64,000 bases of DNA from Dryococelus australis (Eukaryota; Arthropoda; Insecta; Phasmatodea; Phasmatidae). Shown here one piece after another: positions 11,846 to 24,000 of this stretch. The notes below the pieces were generated by a model, which saw only the letters and a list, made by a program, of their open reading frames with translations, did not search any database and was not told the DNA's origin. Numbering within the stretch: the stretch's first letter is position 1; each line of letters opens with the position of its first letter. The stretch lies in contig CM056993.1 in assembly GCA_029891345.1 (NCBI GenBank), positions 111,268,123 through 111,332,122 on the forward strand. The letters are read 5' to 3'. Made by a program: the position numbers and the translations under genes.

Positions 11846-12352
11846 GAAATTTTTTTTTATAGTTAATTTATTATTAATGCAGCCCAACATATTGGCAGCA
11901 AGATGTACATGCCATGGTGCATTATCTGGTTGCAGGGCCTGCACAGGCTGCACCTTGTTTGCATATAGTCTCAGTTGCTTCTGCAGAACTTTGTATACTT
12001 TGTATATCATTGAATGTGGAAACTGCAGTTACCTTGCAGCAGTGCAAATTAACTTACCAGGGCAATGCACAATTACAGCACTCACACTGTCAATCTCTTG
12101 AGTGAGTGCTCCTGCATGGCCGGCCTGTGCCCTTTTGTTGCAAAACACCGTCAGTTTCTGTAATTTTACGGTGCCACTCCCATGTTGTTGATCTTGAAGG
12201 GAATTCTCTTCATACCTTGCCCTGTAATTTTGTTTATCTTATACAATCTGGTTTGGTCTGAATAAACCACAACACACATTGAGCTGTTTCTTGTGGAGTA
12301 GCCATTTGGGGAGATTAGAGTGGAGTGATTTGGGTGGCTCTTAAAATTGAGT
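11846..12352. other. Intron sequence, unassigned
   Basis: Contains two overlapping frames of 60-85 codons (11844-12105) with no recognisable domain and no splice-site support. I treat it as non-coding intron, possibly old repeat. Confidence 0.4.
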
Positions 12353-12520
12353 TCTTGAGAGCCAATGAGGGTGAAATGAGGTGAACATGGACTTGCGGCA
12401 TCGTCCAGCTAGATTCCCATGTACAAAAATCCAGGAGATACCCTGTTGGGAATTGAACCCAGTTTGCCTTGGTCGGAGGCGAGTGGTCTGAACACTACCA
12501 CCACCTTGGTCCCTCAGGGA
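12353..12520 (-). mobile_element. tRNA-derived SINE, copy 1
   Basis: Read on the minus strand it has a tRNA-like head with a B box GGGTTCAATTCCC (+ strand 12448-12460) and a degraded A box (GGTGGTGGTAGTGTTCAG), followed by the same body as the SINE at 52883-53094 (GGGAATC...GACGATG...; CACCCTCATTG near the end). The Pol III boxes and the shared tail identify a SINE family, not a functional tRNA gene. Confidence 0.8.
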
Positions 12521-13019
12521 ATCTGAAATGAAAACAAAACTTAGCTTCAAAACTCTAACCTTTTTTTTTCATGCAAAATACAGTATCTTTATCATCTTCC
12601 ATTATTTTTATATTTATACAAAATACTATCAAAAATTATTACTTTTAATGTAGAAATTTTTTTGATGTAACAGTTTTGTGTTAGCTGGTAGCACTGAACT
12701 GATGATAGACATACAATCATGTAACTCCAGCCTGAATAATAATAATTTTTATTGAACCAGGTATGGGTTAAAAAAGATTGTGCTTTGGTTAATAAAATTT
12801 GCATACAGCATGCATGATGGGATAAAAGTGGGAATGTTCAATAAAGCGGTGTTGGAGTATCATTATGGTTACGAGCTGCAATATCAGGGTATCCGTATCG
12901 GAAAAGGGGTATTGGCACAATTCTATTAATAAGATTAAATTTTTTCAGTCCCGTCAAACTTTTTAAGAAAGTGTTGCTGTACATAAATCTATATTTTTGG
13001 TGCTACTCACTTCCTATGA
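12521..13019. other. Intron sequence, no gene seen
   Basis: AT-rich sequence between the SINE and the GC-rich repeat. No exon, RNA gene or recognisable mobile element is supported. Confidence 0.45.
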
Positions 13020-14070
13020 TGTTCAGGATGATTCGTAGGGTTCGAGTGACCTGTCTGGTGAAGACTACAGGCACCTTGGGTGTTAAGGGTTGAAACCTTT
13101 AGTAATGCTTCGTATCCTTTTCTCTACTCTATCGTTCTGCAGCCTTAAGGGCAACATGTCATCTGGAGTAATTTGGGGGCTTATTTTGCTCTGTCTTACC
13201 AGGGTAGCTGTCAGACTCTGCGGCTGGGAGGAGTCACTGTTCTTACCAGGGAGAGGTGGGTCTGGGACTGATGGTGGCTGCGATGTAGGTGGTATATGGA
13301 GGCTGTGGTCCCTCCTGTTCCAGTCCCTCCTGAAAGAGGGGGGAAGCAATAACTACCAAGCAATGGCTAAATGGAATTTACTAATAAATACACCAGTCAG
13401 GTTGTGGGTTATGTAACATAGTTTTATTAGTTGAAACAGACACACAGCCTGAGTCTGTACCCAGCAGATTAGGGACCTTAAGGGCGAGATCAAATACCAA
13501 TGTATCTAGGGTATAAACCCACTACCTATCTTGGTAAAGACATTAGGCATTGGATACACAAATACTCAAGACGTCCCTTGAACGACGAACGCCGGCACTT
13601 AGCTGATTGTGGCTCCTGCTGGGGTTGCTCCAGCGGTAGGTTGAGGTTAGGTCTGCTGGGTGACCCTTCACTGGCTCTCAGCTAGTTCTCGTTAGTGTGG
13701 CGGTTGCACCTGATGGCTTCCTTTGGGACTGGGTCTTCAGCTGCATGGAAGTCTTTGCAGGTGGCTTCCTCCAGCTCTGGGACTCTTCTTGGTGGCGGGG
13801 CTGGAATGCGGACTCCAGTAGGTGACCTCTTCCTTGAGATCGCTGGCATCAACTGACTTTTGGATGGCGCATCCTGACTTTCGGATGGCGCATCGCTGCA
13901 TATATCTTTGCATCGAACTTCGCGCGCTGCTGCCTGAGCGCTGAGTGCAACCCCTTTATTACTCCACCACTGCGTGGCCGCATATGCTCGCTGCCAGGCC
14001 ATCCGGCCTTGCAGCAATGTGTCTTGCAGGACTACTAGGTTGCAGCGGGTTGCATCGCCACCCACTTAGG
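13020..14070 (-). mobile_element. GC-rich transposon-like block, class unknown
   Basis: A compositional island inside AT-rich intron, with longer open frames on the minus strand (13083-13349 and 13682-14065) than in the surroundings. The frames are rich in Pro, Ser and Arg and I recognise no domain. Composition and orientation resemble the other GC-rich minus-strand repeats here, so I suspect a decayed LTR element, but the sequence shows no diagnostic motif. Confidence 0.3.
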
Positions 14071-14999
14071 CCTAGAACACATGGACTCGTATGCTATTCT
14101 TCTGTCGGAGTGCTGGTTTGCGATGGTGGGGGTATGACAGTGGCACTTTAGAATAAAAGGAGTATGCAGCACGTGTCATTTGAATGTAATCATAAAAACA
14201 CACACAAGCACACATCATTCAAGTAATTGCATAATACATTTTTTATTTATGTGTTAACAGTAATAAATAAATGGAAACCATATTTTGTGTATATGGATAA
14301 CTACACGATAGATGCTTTTTGATAACGTCAGGTGTATTGGAATGGAAACGAAGGTAAAATGGTAGAGACTTGTTGGTATATGTACATATTATCGTGGTTT
14401 AATTAGTAGGTGGTCACATTTTTGTGGCAATTTTTGAAGAAGAAACAAGGGTGAGAGACCGTTTATTAGAAAATTTTAATGAGGAAGTTTTAAAGTTATT
14501 TAATTTTATGAACTTTACATGCAATTGTATGACATCCGGCTCATACAGACCCTTCATCCATAAGGACATGTTTTCATGAACTGTAAAAATAGAAGAAAAA
14601 AATGGACAAAAAAAATGCAACGAAAATCTATTAAAACACAGTTGAAAGCTGCAACATTTAAAAACAATATGGGTTGTATGGACTTAACCCTCACATGAGG
14701 GATTCAACGGTGAAGGGATAAATCCAGTGAAAATTCATTGCAAATTATTATCGCTTCTTTGCTCAGGAGTCTTTTTTGCATAACTGAGGTACTATTTTGC
14801 TCCGAATACATAATGCAATTGCATTAATTAGTATTTCATCAATGGAAACAATATAAAATATCTCATTCCCTTGTGGAAAATATAAACACAGGCCATATCG
14901 CAGCTCTTGTGTTAGGCAAATGCATGACATTGCTGTCTGCTTTTTCATTAATTTTAGCTAATTCAGTAGTCTTTTTGCATGTACTGGATGTGTGGCTTT
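14071..14999. other. Intron sequence, no gene seen
   Basis: AT-rich; the short frames at 14414-14620 and 14763-14948 have no domain, splice or composition support. Confidence 0.45.
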
Positions 15000-16470
15000 T
15001 CTACTGGGCACAAAGTTGGGGACGGCTGTCGGACGCACTAGAGTTGGATTACCTGGGCTGTTGGTGGCCTGTGGCGGCTGTTGGCACTGCTAGTGGCCCT
15101 GGAAGGGCTGGAGTGATGGTTGCCCCTGAACCAGGAGTTTGGCAGGCTAAAAGGAACTACCTTGTTCCATATGAAGGCTTGGAGTATTGGATGATGTGTC
15201 CCTATAGTTTTAATGGTGGCTGAGGATAAAGATGGGGTCGGAGCTGGGAGGTGAGGCTTGGTCAGTTGTCGGGCAGCTTGAGCTCGTTCCCAGGGACTAG
15301 GACTACTAAGTGCAGTCGGTCTTGGGTTAGGCCCTTGTTTGTATTTAGAGGCAGTAACTGCCTTTTTATATCTCCTTTGAATACCACCCAGACGGGAATA
15401 TAGCATGTGGATGAGGACTACTACCAGCCCTGCAAGGTTAAGCAACCGACGAAAATTCCTAGCTACGTGTTCTGCCAAGTGTTGAAGTTGAACAGACCAA
15501 AGTGGCACCCCCTGCTCCTATCGTGTCCGGCACCAGAAGTGCAGTAGCCACAGAGCTTAGGATTTAAAATGGCTGTCCGTTTATGGCACTTGGGTGTGGG
15601 TCCAAAAGGGGTCAGACCCTCAGAACCAGGAAAAATACTCCCTTCTGCAGTAGAAACGCAGAGGAAAAAGTACAACTGACTGACTAACCGCTCTTTGGAT
15701 TGAGTTGCTAGTTGTGGACGCTCTACCTTTCTGCACACCGGGGTGTTCTGACATATGTGCGTCCCTGAGGGGGAGCCTGCAATCCTGCATTCTGCTAGGA
15801 ATAAACCTGGTGATACGTACTACCTCCTACCAAACAAGAGTTGACCAGAAGTAAACTATGGTAAACAGGTGAAGGTGACCTGGTTCTAGAGTGCACAAGG
15901 TAGAAAAAGCTAGGTGACTATAATAACGATTCAACTAACAATCCTAAACTTGTTGTCCAGAAGGGACTTGCGGGTGCCACTGACCTGAAGGGCCGTGTGG
16001 CGTGTTGCCATTCCGGAAGGGAAATCAGTGTTTAAGGGTTGATGACTTCTGCAGTAGGATTCCGGAGATTCTCTAGAATGTGTTGATGACATCTCCAAAG
16101 GTGTTGAAGAGCTCTTGGTAGATCTGGAAGACCTGGGAGGCAGTAGAGGGCCCCAGCTCACGAGGTAGTGGAGCGAGCTACTGCTGATGGTTCCTTCGAC
16201 ATTGTACGGCGCGGTGAAGGCACAGAGACTATGAGAGGTTGTGAGAGCCTGTTGGCTTCCTCTGGCACTGCACAGTGCAGTGGAGGAGCATGGACTGACA
16301 TTTTGAGCTGATCATTGGTACATATACTCTTGTCAGCTCACCCTTGTCTGGGCTAGAGGGAGGGGTTGGTGTGATGGCTGCACTGGGTGACGTCATCTAC
16401 CGGCCGGAGTTTCAGCTTAAGCGGCACGAGTCAGCATTCTTACTAGTGGCGCCATCTGTTGGCACGCTGT
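15000..16470 (-). mobile_element. GC-rich repeat, copy 1 (related to 58440-60020)
   Basis: Shares a series of ordered blocks with 58440-60020 in the same orientation: AGCTCGTTCCC near 15282 and 58767; GTCCCTGAGG at 15761 and 59281; CGTACTACCTCC at 15816 and 59461, followed in both by TTGA..TGACC-like sequence, AGGTGAAGG and GACCTG; and a GGTRGTGGAG block near 16163 and 59802. Minus-strand frames at 15038-15508, 15463-15738 and 15931-16161 are short and unrecognised. A TGGTGCCGGACACG on the minus strand near 15520-15535 resembles a tRNA primer-binding site, hinting at an LTR element; this is weak. Confidence 0.6.
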
Positions 16471-17216
16471 AGTACTACGTGACCTTGGAATGCAGTCTCG
16501 GGGGCTTGTCTGACAGTTCATTCATGCTTCTAGGTTTTTGGGCATGTGTTTTACAGTCGAGTGAACAGTACAATTTATTGGAGTCTGTAATAGCCTCCGC
16601 AACTAGGGGCGTATCACTGGAAAATTGTACTGCATTTCTACCTCCATCAGGTACGAAAGGAAAGTTTGCACTAATAAGGCAAAGTCTTCATAGTAGGTTA
16701 ATGAAGACGTCACACGTCACTATGGAGGAATTAAGAATACAGAGGTGAAATGATGTTGCAGTCCCTTTGATCATAACATTCTTAAAAATTGAGAGCTGGA
16801 ATGCCCTCTTTCACATTCATAATGATTTCACAGATAATAAACGCATGGTATCAGTGTGCTGTGCTTTATAAACAGTACTCTTATATCTTTAATTTTTGTT
16901 TCAAAACTCACTGAAATTGCATTTCTCATATCATTAGACTTCTGGTGATGTTATATCCAACAAGATGGTGATTTAGTTAACATGGACAGTACATATTTTG
17001 TCTCTGATTTTGTACCACTTCTATGTCTTTGTTTTGGCACTTTATCAATGATGAACCATTATAAAGTTCTGTAATGTCATAAAATCGATAATATTTTATA
17101 CAGTATTTCTGGAATTATTTACAGAAGCGTTAACATTAAAAATAATAATTTTATGTACATGTAAATTCAGTGGATTGAAAATAACTCTCATTAATTGTGT
17201 TATTACTTTTGTTCAG
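16471..17216. other. Intron sequence before exon 3
   Basis: No exon or recognisable repeat apart from the tail of the GC-rich element. The frame at 16479-16748 has no domain. The intron ends with a T-rich tract and TTCAG at 17216. Confidence 0.5.
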
Positions 17217-17375
17217 TCAGCACATGCTGTCCAAGAGAAGCGGCTGATGGAGATAGCCCAGTATCGTGTGTTACTAGCTGATTTGGAACAGTGGCTAACC
17301 AACGTACCAATCTTTTCTAGGGCTGTAGATTGCAGCTCACTAGCAGCAATACAGGGCGAGATTATACACCATCAG
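17217..17375 (+). CDS. Msp300: Internal exon 3, nesprin/MSP300-like gene (spectrin-type helix)
   Basis: Fifty-three codons between acceptor TTTTGTTCAG (ends 17216) and donor GTAAAT (17376). It begins SAHAVQEKRLMEIAQYR and contains LADLEQWLTNVPIFSR, a heptad pattern with the conserved-type Trp of a spectrin repeat. Phase 0 at both ends. A second AG at 17219-17220 gives the alternative junction described for the exon ending at 6970. The next exon follows after a 90 bp intron, the shortest in the window. Confidence 0.85.
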
Positions 17376-17465
17376 GTAAATAACTGAAAAATTCATACTG
17401 TTAATACTGCTGTCTGTTTTTGTCAGTGAGTATTATTCCTTTCTGGTTACCATGTTTGTTCACAG

Positions 17466-17651
17466 GCTCTTGGACGAGATTTGGAACAACGAGAGATGCA
17501 ACTGTCTGAATTGGCAGAGTTGTGCGCTAAGTTGCAGAGTTATCCTGACGTCCAACATCTTGCCTCAGAGCTGTCAGACCAGCTCAGGCTTCTAGAGGAT
17601 ACTCTGAAGGATGCTGGCATCACTCTAAGATCACGTCTTGATGCTTTACAG
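17466..17651 (+). CDS. Msp300: Internal exon 4, nesprin/MSP300-like gene (spectrin-type helix)
   Basis: Sixty-two codons from acceptor TTGTTCACAG (ends 17465) to donor GTACTG (17652). It begins ALGRDLEQREMQLSELAE and ends RSRLDALQ. The Leu/Glu/Gln-rich amphipathic helical sequence continues the repeat of the preceding exon. Phase 0 at both ends. It is followed by a 392 bp intron and then the giant exon. Confidence 0.85.
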
Positions 17652-18043
17652 GTACTGGGAACTGCAGGCCATGATCTTTCTCATCCATTGTTTCTTCATG
17701 TCATATTACAATCAGTTTCTTTCTTTCGTTATCATCTCTCTGTTTTGGACTCCTACTGCTTTCGTTAATTCTTACTGGTGTCGGCTGCAGTCTGTCTCCA
17801 TTCTTTTAACAAATTGCTTTAATTTCATTTTCTTCATTTTCTGGTTTGTTCTGCTTGCTTTTTTTTGAGTTTATTGGACTATTCCTGGGTTGCCTTATGC
17901 TACATTATTTCTGCCAGACTAATTTGGTTTCTTCTCGTTTTCTTTATGCAACATCTTGATTCACAAACATATACAATCTCGATCTTTCTAAAATCCGTGT
18001 GTGTGTATGTTATTATATATTCAACATGATTGGAATTTTTTAG
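17652..18043. other. Short intron before the giant exon
   Basis: T-rich, with donor GTACTG and acceptor GGAATTTTTTAG ending at 18043. No mobile element or RNA seen. Confidence 0.7.
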
Positions 18044-21000
18044 GAATCACTAAAAATTGAAGAGTGTAAAGAAGAACAAGTTGTCCTACCTCCATCTCAA
18101 GTTCAGGAAGGATCTCCAGTTTCTGGTGCTAGACGTGAGTTACTTGTCTTAAACTTTCTCACTCCTCATGAAATACTTGAGGATTTTGTTTTTGTTGATA
18201 ATCCTGATTTAGAGCTTCTGCCAACAGGAGAACATGCAGATGGAAACAAATCAGAAATTGATGAGGAAGAATCGCTTTCTGCCATAAGTTTCCCTACAAG
18301 TCCTCTGGAACATGAAGATGACACCATTGAATCTAATGCATCCCCAATACCTGTTGAGGAAGTGTCATTTCCAATTCATACCCAGCAAGTACCTGATGAA
18401 ATTGCAGTGTTCAAAACAACAGAAATTGCTTCCCAGACTGGAGATAGTTTGTTAGAACATCTTAAACCAACTTTACAACAGGTAACCAGTAAAGATGTAG
18501 GCACAACTTGTGTGCCTTCAGTAGACGTGGCTACTTCTGCCATCATTGCTGATGTACAGAAAGGTAATATAAAAGTTATGCAGAAAACTTATGGTGATGA
18601 GGAAACCATAGAAGTGGCAACCAGACAAAGTGTAGACATCAGCCCTATAGTACAGTTAGACAGTCAGAAATTAGTTCTACCTGAGGCGAAACAAGATGAA
18701 GAACTTTTGGTTCAAGTAAAATACAAAGGAAAGGCAGAGGATACTGACAGAGAAACTACATCAGAACTGAATATCACCCACACAATGCCTCAGTCATTTG
18801 AGACCATGATTGTGGATCCTGAAGATACTACCACAGAAGTAATAGTTGATGCTGATGGCACCAAGAGAATCATTGTACGGAAAGTTCGCCGCACTACTGT
18901 GTCAGTGCAGCAGCATCAACCGAGTCAAATTGGTGTCACAAATATTTCAACAGTTGTGTTACCTGAAGATAATGTAGAACCAGATCACCAGGTTGCATTT
19001 TCAAAAGTTGTTCTTACAGGCCAGCAGGAGACAGCATTACACAACCAGCCAGATGATAGCAAAGTAGTCACTACAAGTAAAACCTATATTGGACAAATTG
19101 TGGCTGGAATCCCAGGTGAAGAGGTCGTCGTTTCAGAGTTTTCTTCTGATCCTCAACATGAAACTATTACATACCATTCTTTGAGCCCATCTGAATGTGG
19201 AAAATTTTCGCCATCCACATTGCTTCTTATGGGATTTAAGTCACATGATCAAATACCTGAAGATGATCTCACAGGTGAAAACTTGCACAAAGATGGCAAA
19301 TATTTTCAATCTGCTTCAAGTGTACAGGCAGTCGTACAGCAAGTCACAAGAAAGACAGTTCGTAAAGTGAGAAGAGTTATACGGCATGTAACAGTGATTG
19401 ATGGCCAGGAGCATGTAACTGAAGAAATAGTAGAGGAGCCAGAAGAAATTGAAGTAACACAAGAGGGCATACCAAGAGTGAATATTGAAATAAAACAGGG
19501 CAAAACTGCTCCAGAAGATATACCAAAAGAATTTTCATTGCACAGTTTGCATACTAGCCCAGTAATAGAAGAGATAACAGATGAAATACAAAATAGAGAT
19601 GGTGATACAAATGAACAAGTTAGCCATCAAGACAAAATATCTGATAGACCAGTATTATATAAGCAGTATGACACTGATACTGCTGACAAAACAGACAAAA
19701 TTGAATCCCTAATAGAGGTCACTCCAGAAATAACAGGAACTGTTCGAGTACACAAGACTAAAAAAATAAAAACCAAAGGATCAACTCAAAAACATGACAT
19801 TAGAGGAGTACCACACTTAACCACAATTGCAGACACTGAAGTTGATAAAAAAAATTACAAAGTAGTAAGTGGAAAAAATAGTAAAAATGATGTCGCACAG
19901 GAAATAGTTGACATTCAAGAAAATCTCAAACATGTAGAACAAGAGTCACCAATTACTGCTGTTGAAGAAACTGAGATATCACCATTGGGCATGATTCCCA
20001 TAACCAATAATGGAATAATTACTAGCAAAGTGCTTACCAATGAAGATTGTGACAAAAAAGTTATGGATGAAACTGTTGACTTTCCTAATGAAGCTGAGTA
20101 CTTAGATGATAATCCAGTAAAATCTGATGTAGGAGCAAATGATTTGTCGCCAATTACCCATGTGGTTTGTACAACTAAACGAAAAATTATCCGTAAAGTA
20201 GTAACTGATAAAGAGGGGAAGGAGACATTAACAGAGGAAGTGGTTGAATTACCTGATGAAGTTGAAGCCGTAGAGGGTTATCCAATATTAACAACAGTTG
20301 AGGAAACTCAGACATCACCAATAACTAGTGTGGTTCATACTACAAAGAAGAAAATAATTCGCAAAGTAGTGATTGGCAGTGATGGTAAAGAAAATGTAAC
20401 AGAGGAAGTGGTTGAATTGCCTGATGAATATGAACACCTACAAGGGCCTTTGGCAGTAACTGATATAGGAGGAGATATGACATCACCAATTAACCAAGTG
20501 GTTCGCACAACAAAAAAAAGAATTATCCGTAAAGTAGTGATTGGAAAGGATGGGAATGAGACAGTATCAGAGAAAGTGGTTGAATTGCCTGAGGAAGTTG
20601 AAGCCGTAGAGGGTTATCCAATATTAACAACAGTTGAGGAAACTCAGACATCACCAATAACTAGTGTGGTTCATACTACAACGAAGAAAATAATTCACAA
20701 AGTAGTGATTGGCAGTGATGGTAAAGAAAATGTAACAGAGGAAGTGGTTGACTTGCCTGATGAATATGAACACCTACAAGGGCCTTTGGCGGTAACTGAT
20801 GTAGGAGGAGATAAGATATCACCAATTACCCAAGTGGTTCGAACAAAAAAGAAAAGAATTATCCGTAAAGTAGTGATTGGAAAGGATGGGAAGGAGACAT
20901 TATCAGAGGAAATGGTTGAATTGCCTGATGAAGTTGAAGCCGTAGAAGGTTATCCAATATTAACAACATTTGAGGAAACTCAGACATCACCAATAACTAG

Positions 21001-24000
21001 TGTGGTTCATACTACAAAGAAGAAAATAATTCGCAAAGTAGTGATTGGCAGTGATGGTCAGGAAAAAGTAACAGAGGAAGTGGTTGACTTGCCTGATGAA
21101 TATGAACACCTACAAGGGCCTTTGGCGATAACTGATATAGGAGGATATATGACTTCACCGATTAACCAAGTGTTTCGCACAACAAAGAAAAGAATTATCC
21201 GTAACATAGTGATTGGAAAGGATGGGAAGGAGACAGTATCAGAGGAAGTGGTTGAATTGCCTGATGAAGTTGAAGCCGTAGAGGGTTATCCAATATTAAC
21301 AACATTGAGGAAACTCAGACATCACCAATAACTAGTGTGGTTCATACTACAAAGAAGAAAATAATTCGCAAAGTAGTGATTGGCAGTGATGGTAAGAAAA
21401 AGTAACAGAGGAAGTGGTTGACTTGCCTGATGAATATGAACACCTACAAGGGCCTTTGGCGTAACTGATATAGGAGGAATATGACTTCACCAGATTACCA
21501 AGTGTTTCGCACAACAAAGAAAAGAATTATCCGTAAATAGTGATTGGAAAGGATGGGAAGGAGACAGTATCAGAGGAAGTGGTTGAATTGCCTGATGAAG
21601 TTGAAGCCGTAGAGGTTATCCAATATTAACAACAGTTGAGGAAACTCAGACATCACCAATAACTAGTGTGGTTCATACTACAAAGAAGAAAATAATTCGC
21701 AAAGTAGTGATTGGCAGTGATGGTAAAGAAAAGTAACAGAGGAGGTGGTTGACTTACCTGATGAATATGAACACCTACAAGGGCCTTTGGCGTAACTGAT
21801 ATAGGAGGAGATAGACATCACCGATTAACCAAGTGGTTTGAACAAAAAAGAAAAGAATTATCCGTAAAGTAGTGATTGGAAAGGATGGGAAGGAGACAGT
21901 ATCAGAGGAAATGGTTGAATTGCCTGATGAAGATGAACACGAAGAATGGTCTTTGGCAGTGACCGATGTAGGAGGAGATGAAAGACCTCCAGTTGCCCAT
22001 GCGGTTCGCCCAACCAAAAAAGAATCACTAGTGAAGTAGTGATTGGAAAGGATGGGAAGGAGACAGTATCAGAGGAAATGGTTGAATTGCCTGATGAAGT
22101 TGAAATAGAGGGTTATCCATATTAACGACAGTTGAAGAAACTCAGACATTACCAATAACTAGAGTGGTTCATACTACAAAGAAGAAAATAATTCGCAAAG
22201 TAGTGATTGGCAGTGATGGTAAAGAAAAGTAACAGAGGAGGTGGTTGACTTACCTGATGAATATGAACACCTACAAGGGCCTTTGGGGTAACTGATATAG
22301 GAGGAGATATGACATCACCGATTAACCAAGTGTCAACAAAAGAAAAGAATATCCCTAAAGTAGTGATTGGAAAAGATGGGAAGGAGACAGTATCAAGGAA
22401 ATGGTTGAATTGCATGATGAAGATGAACACGAAAATGGTCTTTGGCAGTGACCGAGTAGGAGGAGATGAAAGACCCCAGTTGCCCATGCGGTTCGCCAAC
22501 CAAAAAGGAATCACAGTGAAGTAGTGATTGGAAAGATGGGAAGGAGACAGTATCAGAGGAAATGGTTGAATTGCCTGATGAAGTTGAAATAGAGGTTATC
22601 CAGTATTAACGACAGTTGAAGAAACTCAGACATTACCAATAACTAGAGTGGTTCATACTACAAAGAAGAAAATAATTCGCAAAGTAGTGATTGGCAGTGA
22701 TGGTAAAGAAAATGTAACAGAGGATGTGGTTGACTTACCTGATGAATATGAACCCACAAGGGCCTTTGGTGGTAACTGATATAGGAGGTGATATGACATC
22801 ACCGATTAACCAAGTGTTCGAACAAAAAAGAAAAGAATATCCGTAAAGTAGTGATTGGAAAGGATGGGAAGGAGACAGTATCAGAGGAAATGGTTGAATT
22901 GCCTGATGAAGTTGAAGCCGAGAAGGTTATCAATATTAACAACAGTGAGGAACTCAGACATCACCAATAACTAGTGTGGTTCATACTACAAAGAAGAAAA
23001 TAATTCGCAAAGTAGTGATTGGCAGTGATGGTCAGAAAAAGTACAGAGGAAGTGGTTGACTTCCTGATGAATATGAACACCTCAAGGGCCTTTGGCGAAA
23101 CTGATATAGGAGGATAAGATTCACCGATTAACAGTGTTTCGCACACAAGAAAGAATTATCCGTAACTAGTGATTGGAAAGGATGGGAAGGAGACAGTATC
23201 AGAGGAAGTGGTTGAATTGCCTGATGAAGTTGAAGCCGTAGAGGGTTATCCAATATTTACAACAGTTGAGGAAAGTCAGACATCACCAATAACTAGAGTG
23301 GTTCATACTACAAAGAAGAAAATAATTCGCAAAGTAGTGATTGGCAGTGATGGTGAAGAAAAAGTAACAGAGGAGGTGGTTGACTTGCCTGATGAATATG
23401 AACACCTACAAGGGCCTTTGGCGGTAACTGATGTAGGAGGAGATAAGATATCACCAATTACCCAAGTGGTTCGAACAAAAAAGAAAATAATTATCCGTAA
23501 AGTAGTGATTGGAAAGGATGGGAAGGAGACAGTATCAGAGGAAATGGTTGAATTGCCTGATGAAGTTGAAGCCGTAGAAGGTTATCCAATATTAACAACA
23601 GTTGAGGAAACTCAGACATCACCAATAACTAGTGTGGTTCATACTACAAAGAAGAAAATAATTCGCAAAGTAGTGATTGGCAGTGATGGTCAGGAAAAAG
23701 TAACAGAGGAAGTGGTTGACTTGCCTGATGAATATGAACACCTACAAGGGCCTTTGGCAGTAACTGATGTAGGAGGAAATGAGAGACCTCCAGTTGCCCA
23801 TTTGATTTGCCCAACCAAGAAAAGAATCACTAGTAAAGTAGTGATTGGAAAGGATGGGAAGGAGACAGTATCAGAGGAAACGGTTGAATTGCCTGATGAA
23901 TATGAACACCTACAAGGGCCTTTGGCAGTAACTGATGTAGGAGGAAATGAGAGACCTCCAGTTGCCCATTTGATTTGCCCAACCAAGAAAAGAATCACTA

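Noticed and set aside
18133..18200. A short intron using GTGAGT inside the start of the giant exon
   Set aside because: The frame is open straight through and no suitable acceptor is needed; the donor-like match is likely fortuitous.
21305..23168. Calling the giant exon a pseudogene because of its many frameshifts
   Set aside because: Damage is confined to 1.9 kb of a near-identical repeat array, is almost all small deletions, and is flanked by long undamaged frame with good splice sites.
23690..23998. Antisense open frames across the module array (also 21775-22017, 22149-22514)
   Set aside because: They are mirror frames of the repeated coding sequence and share its period; no independent support.
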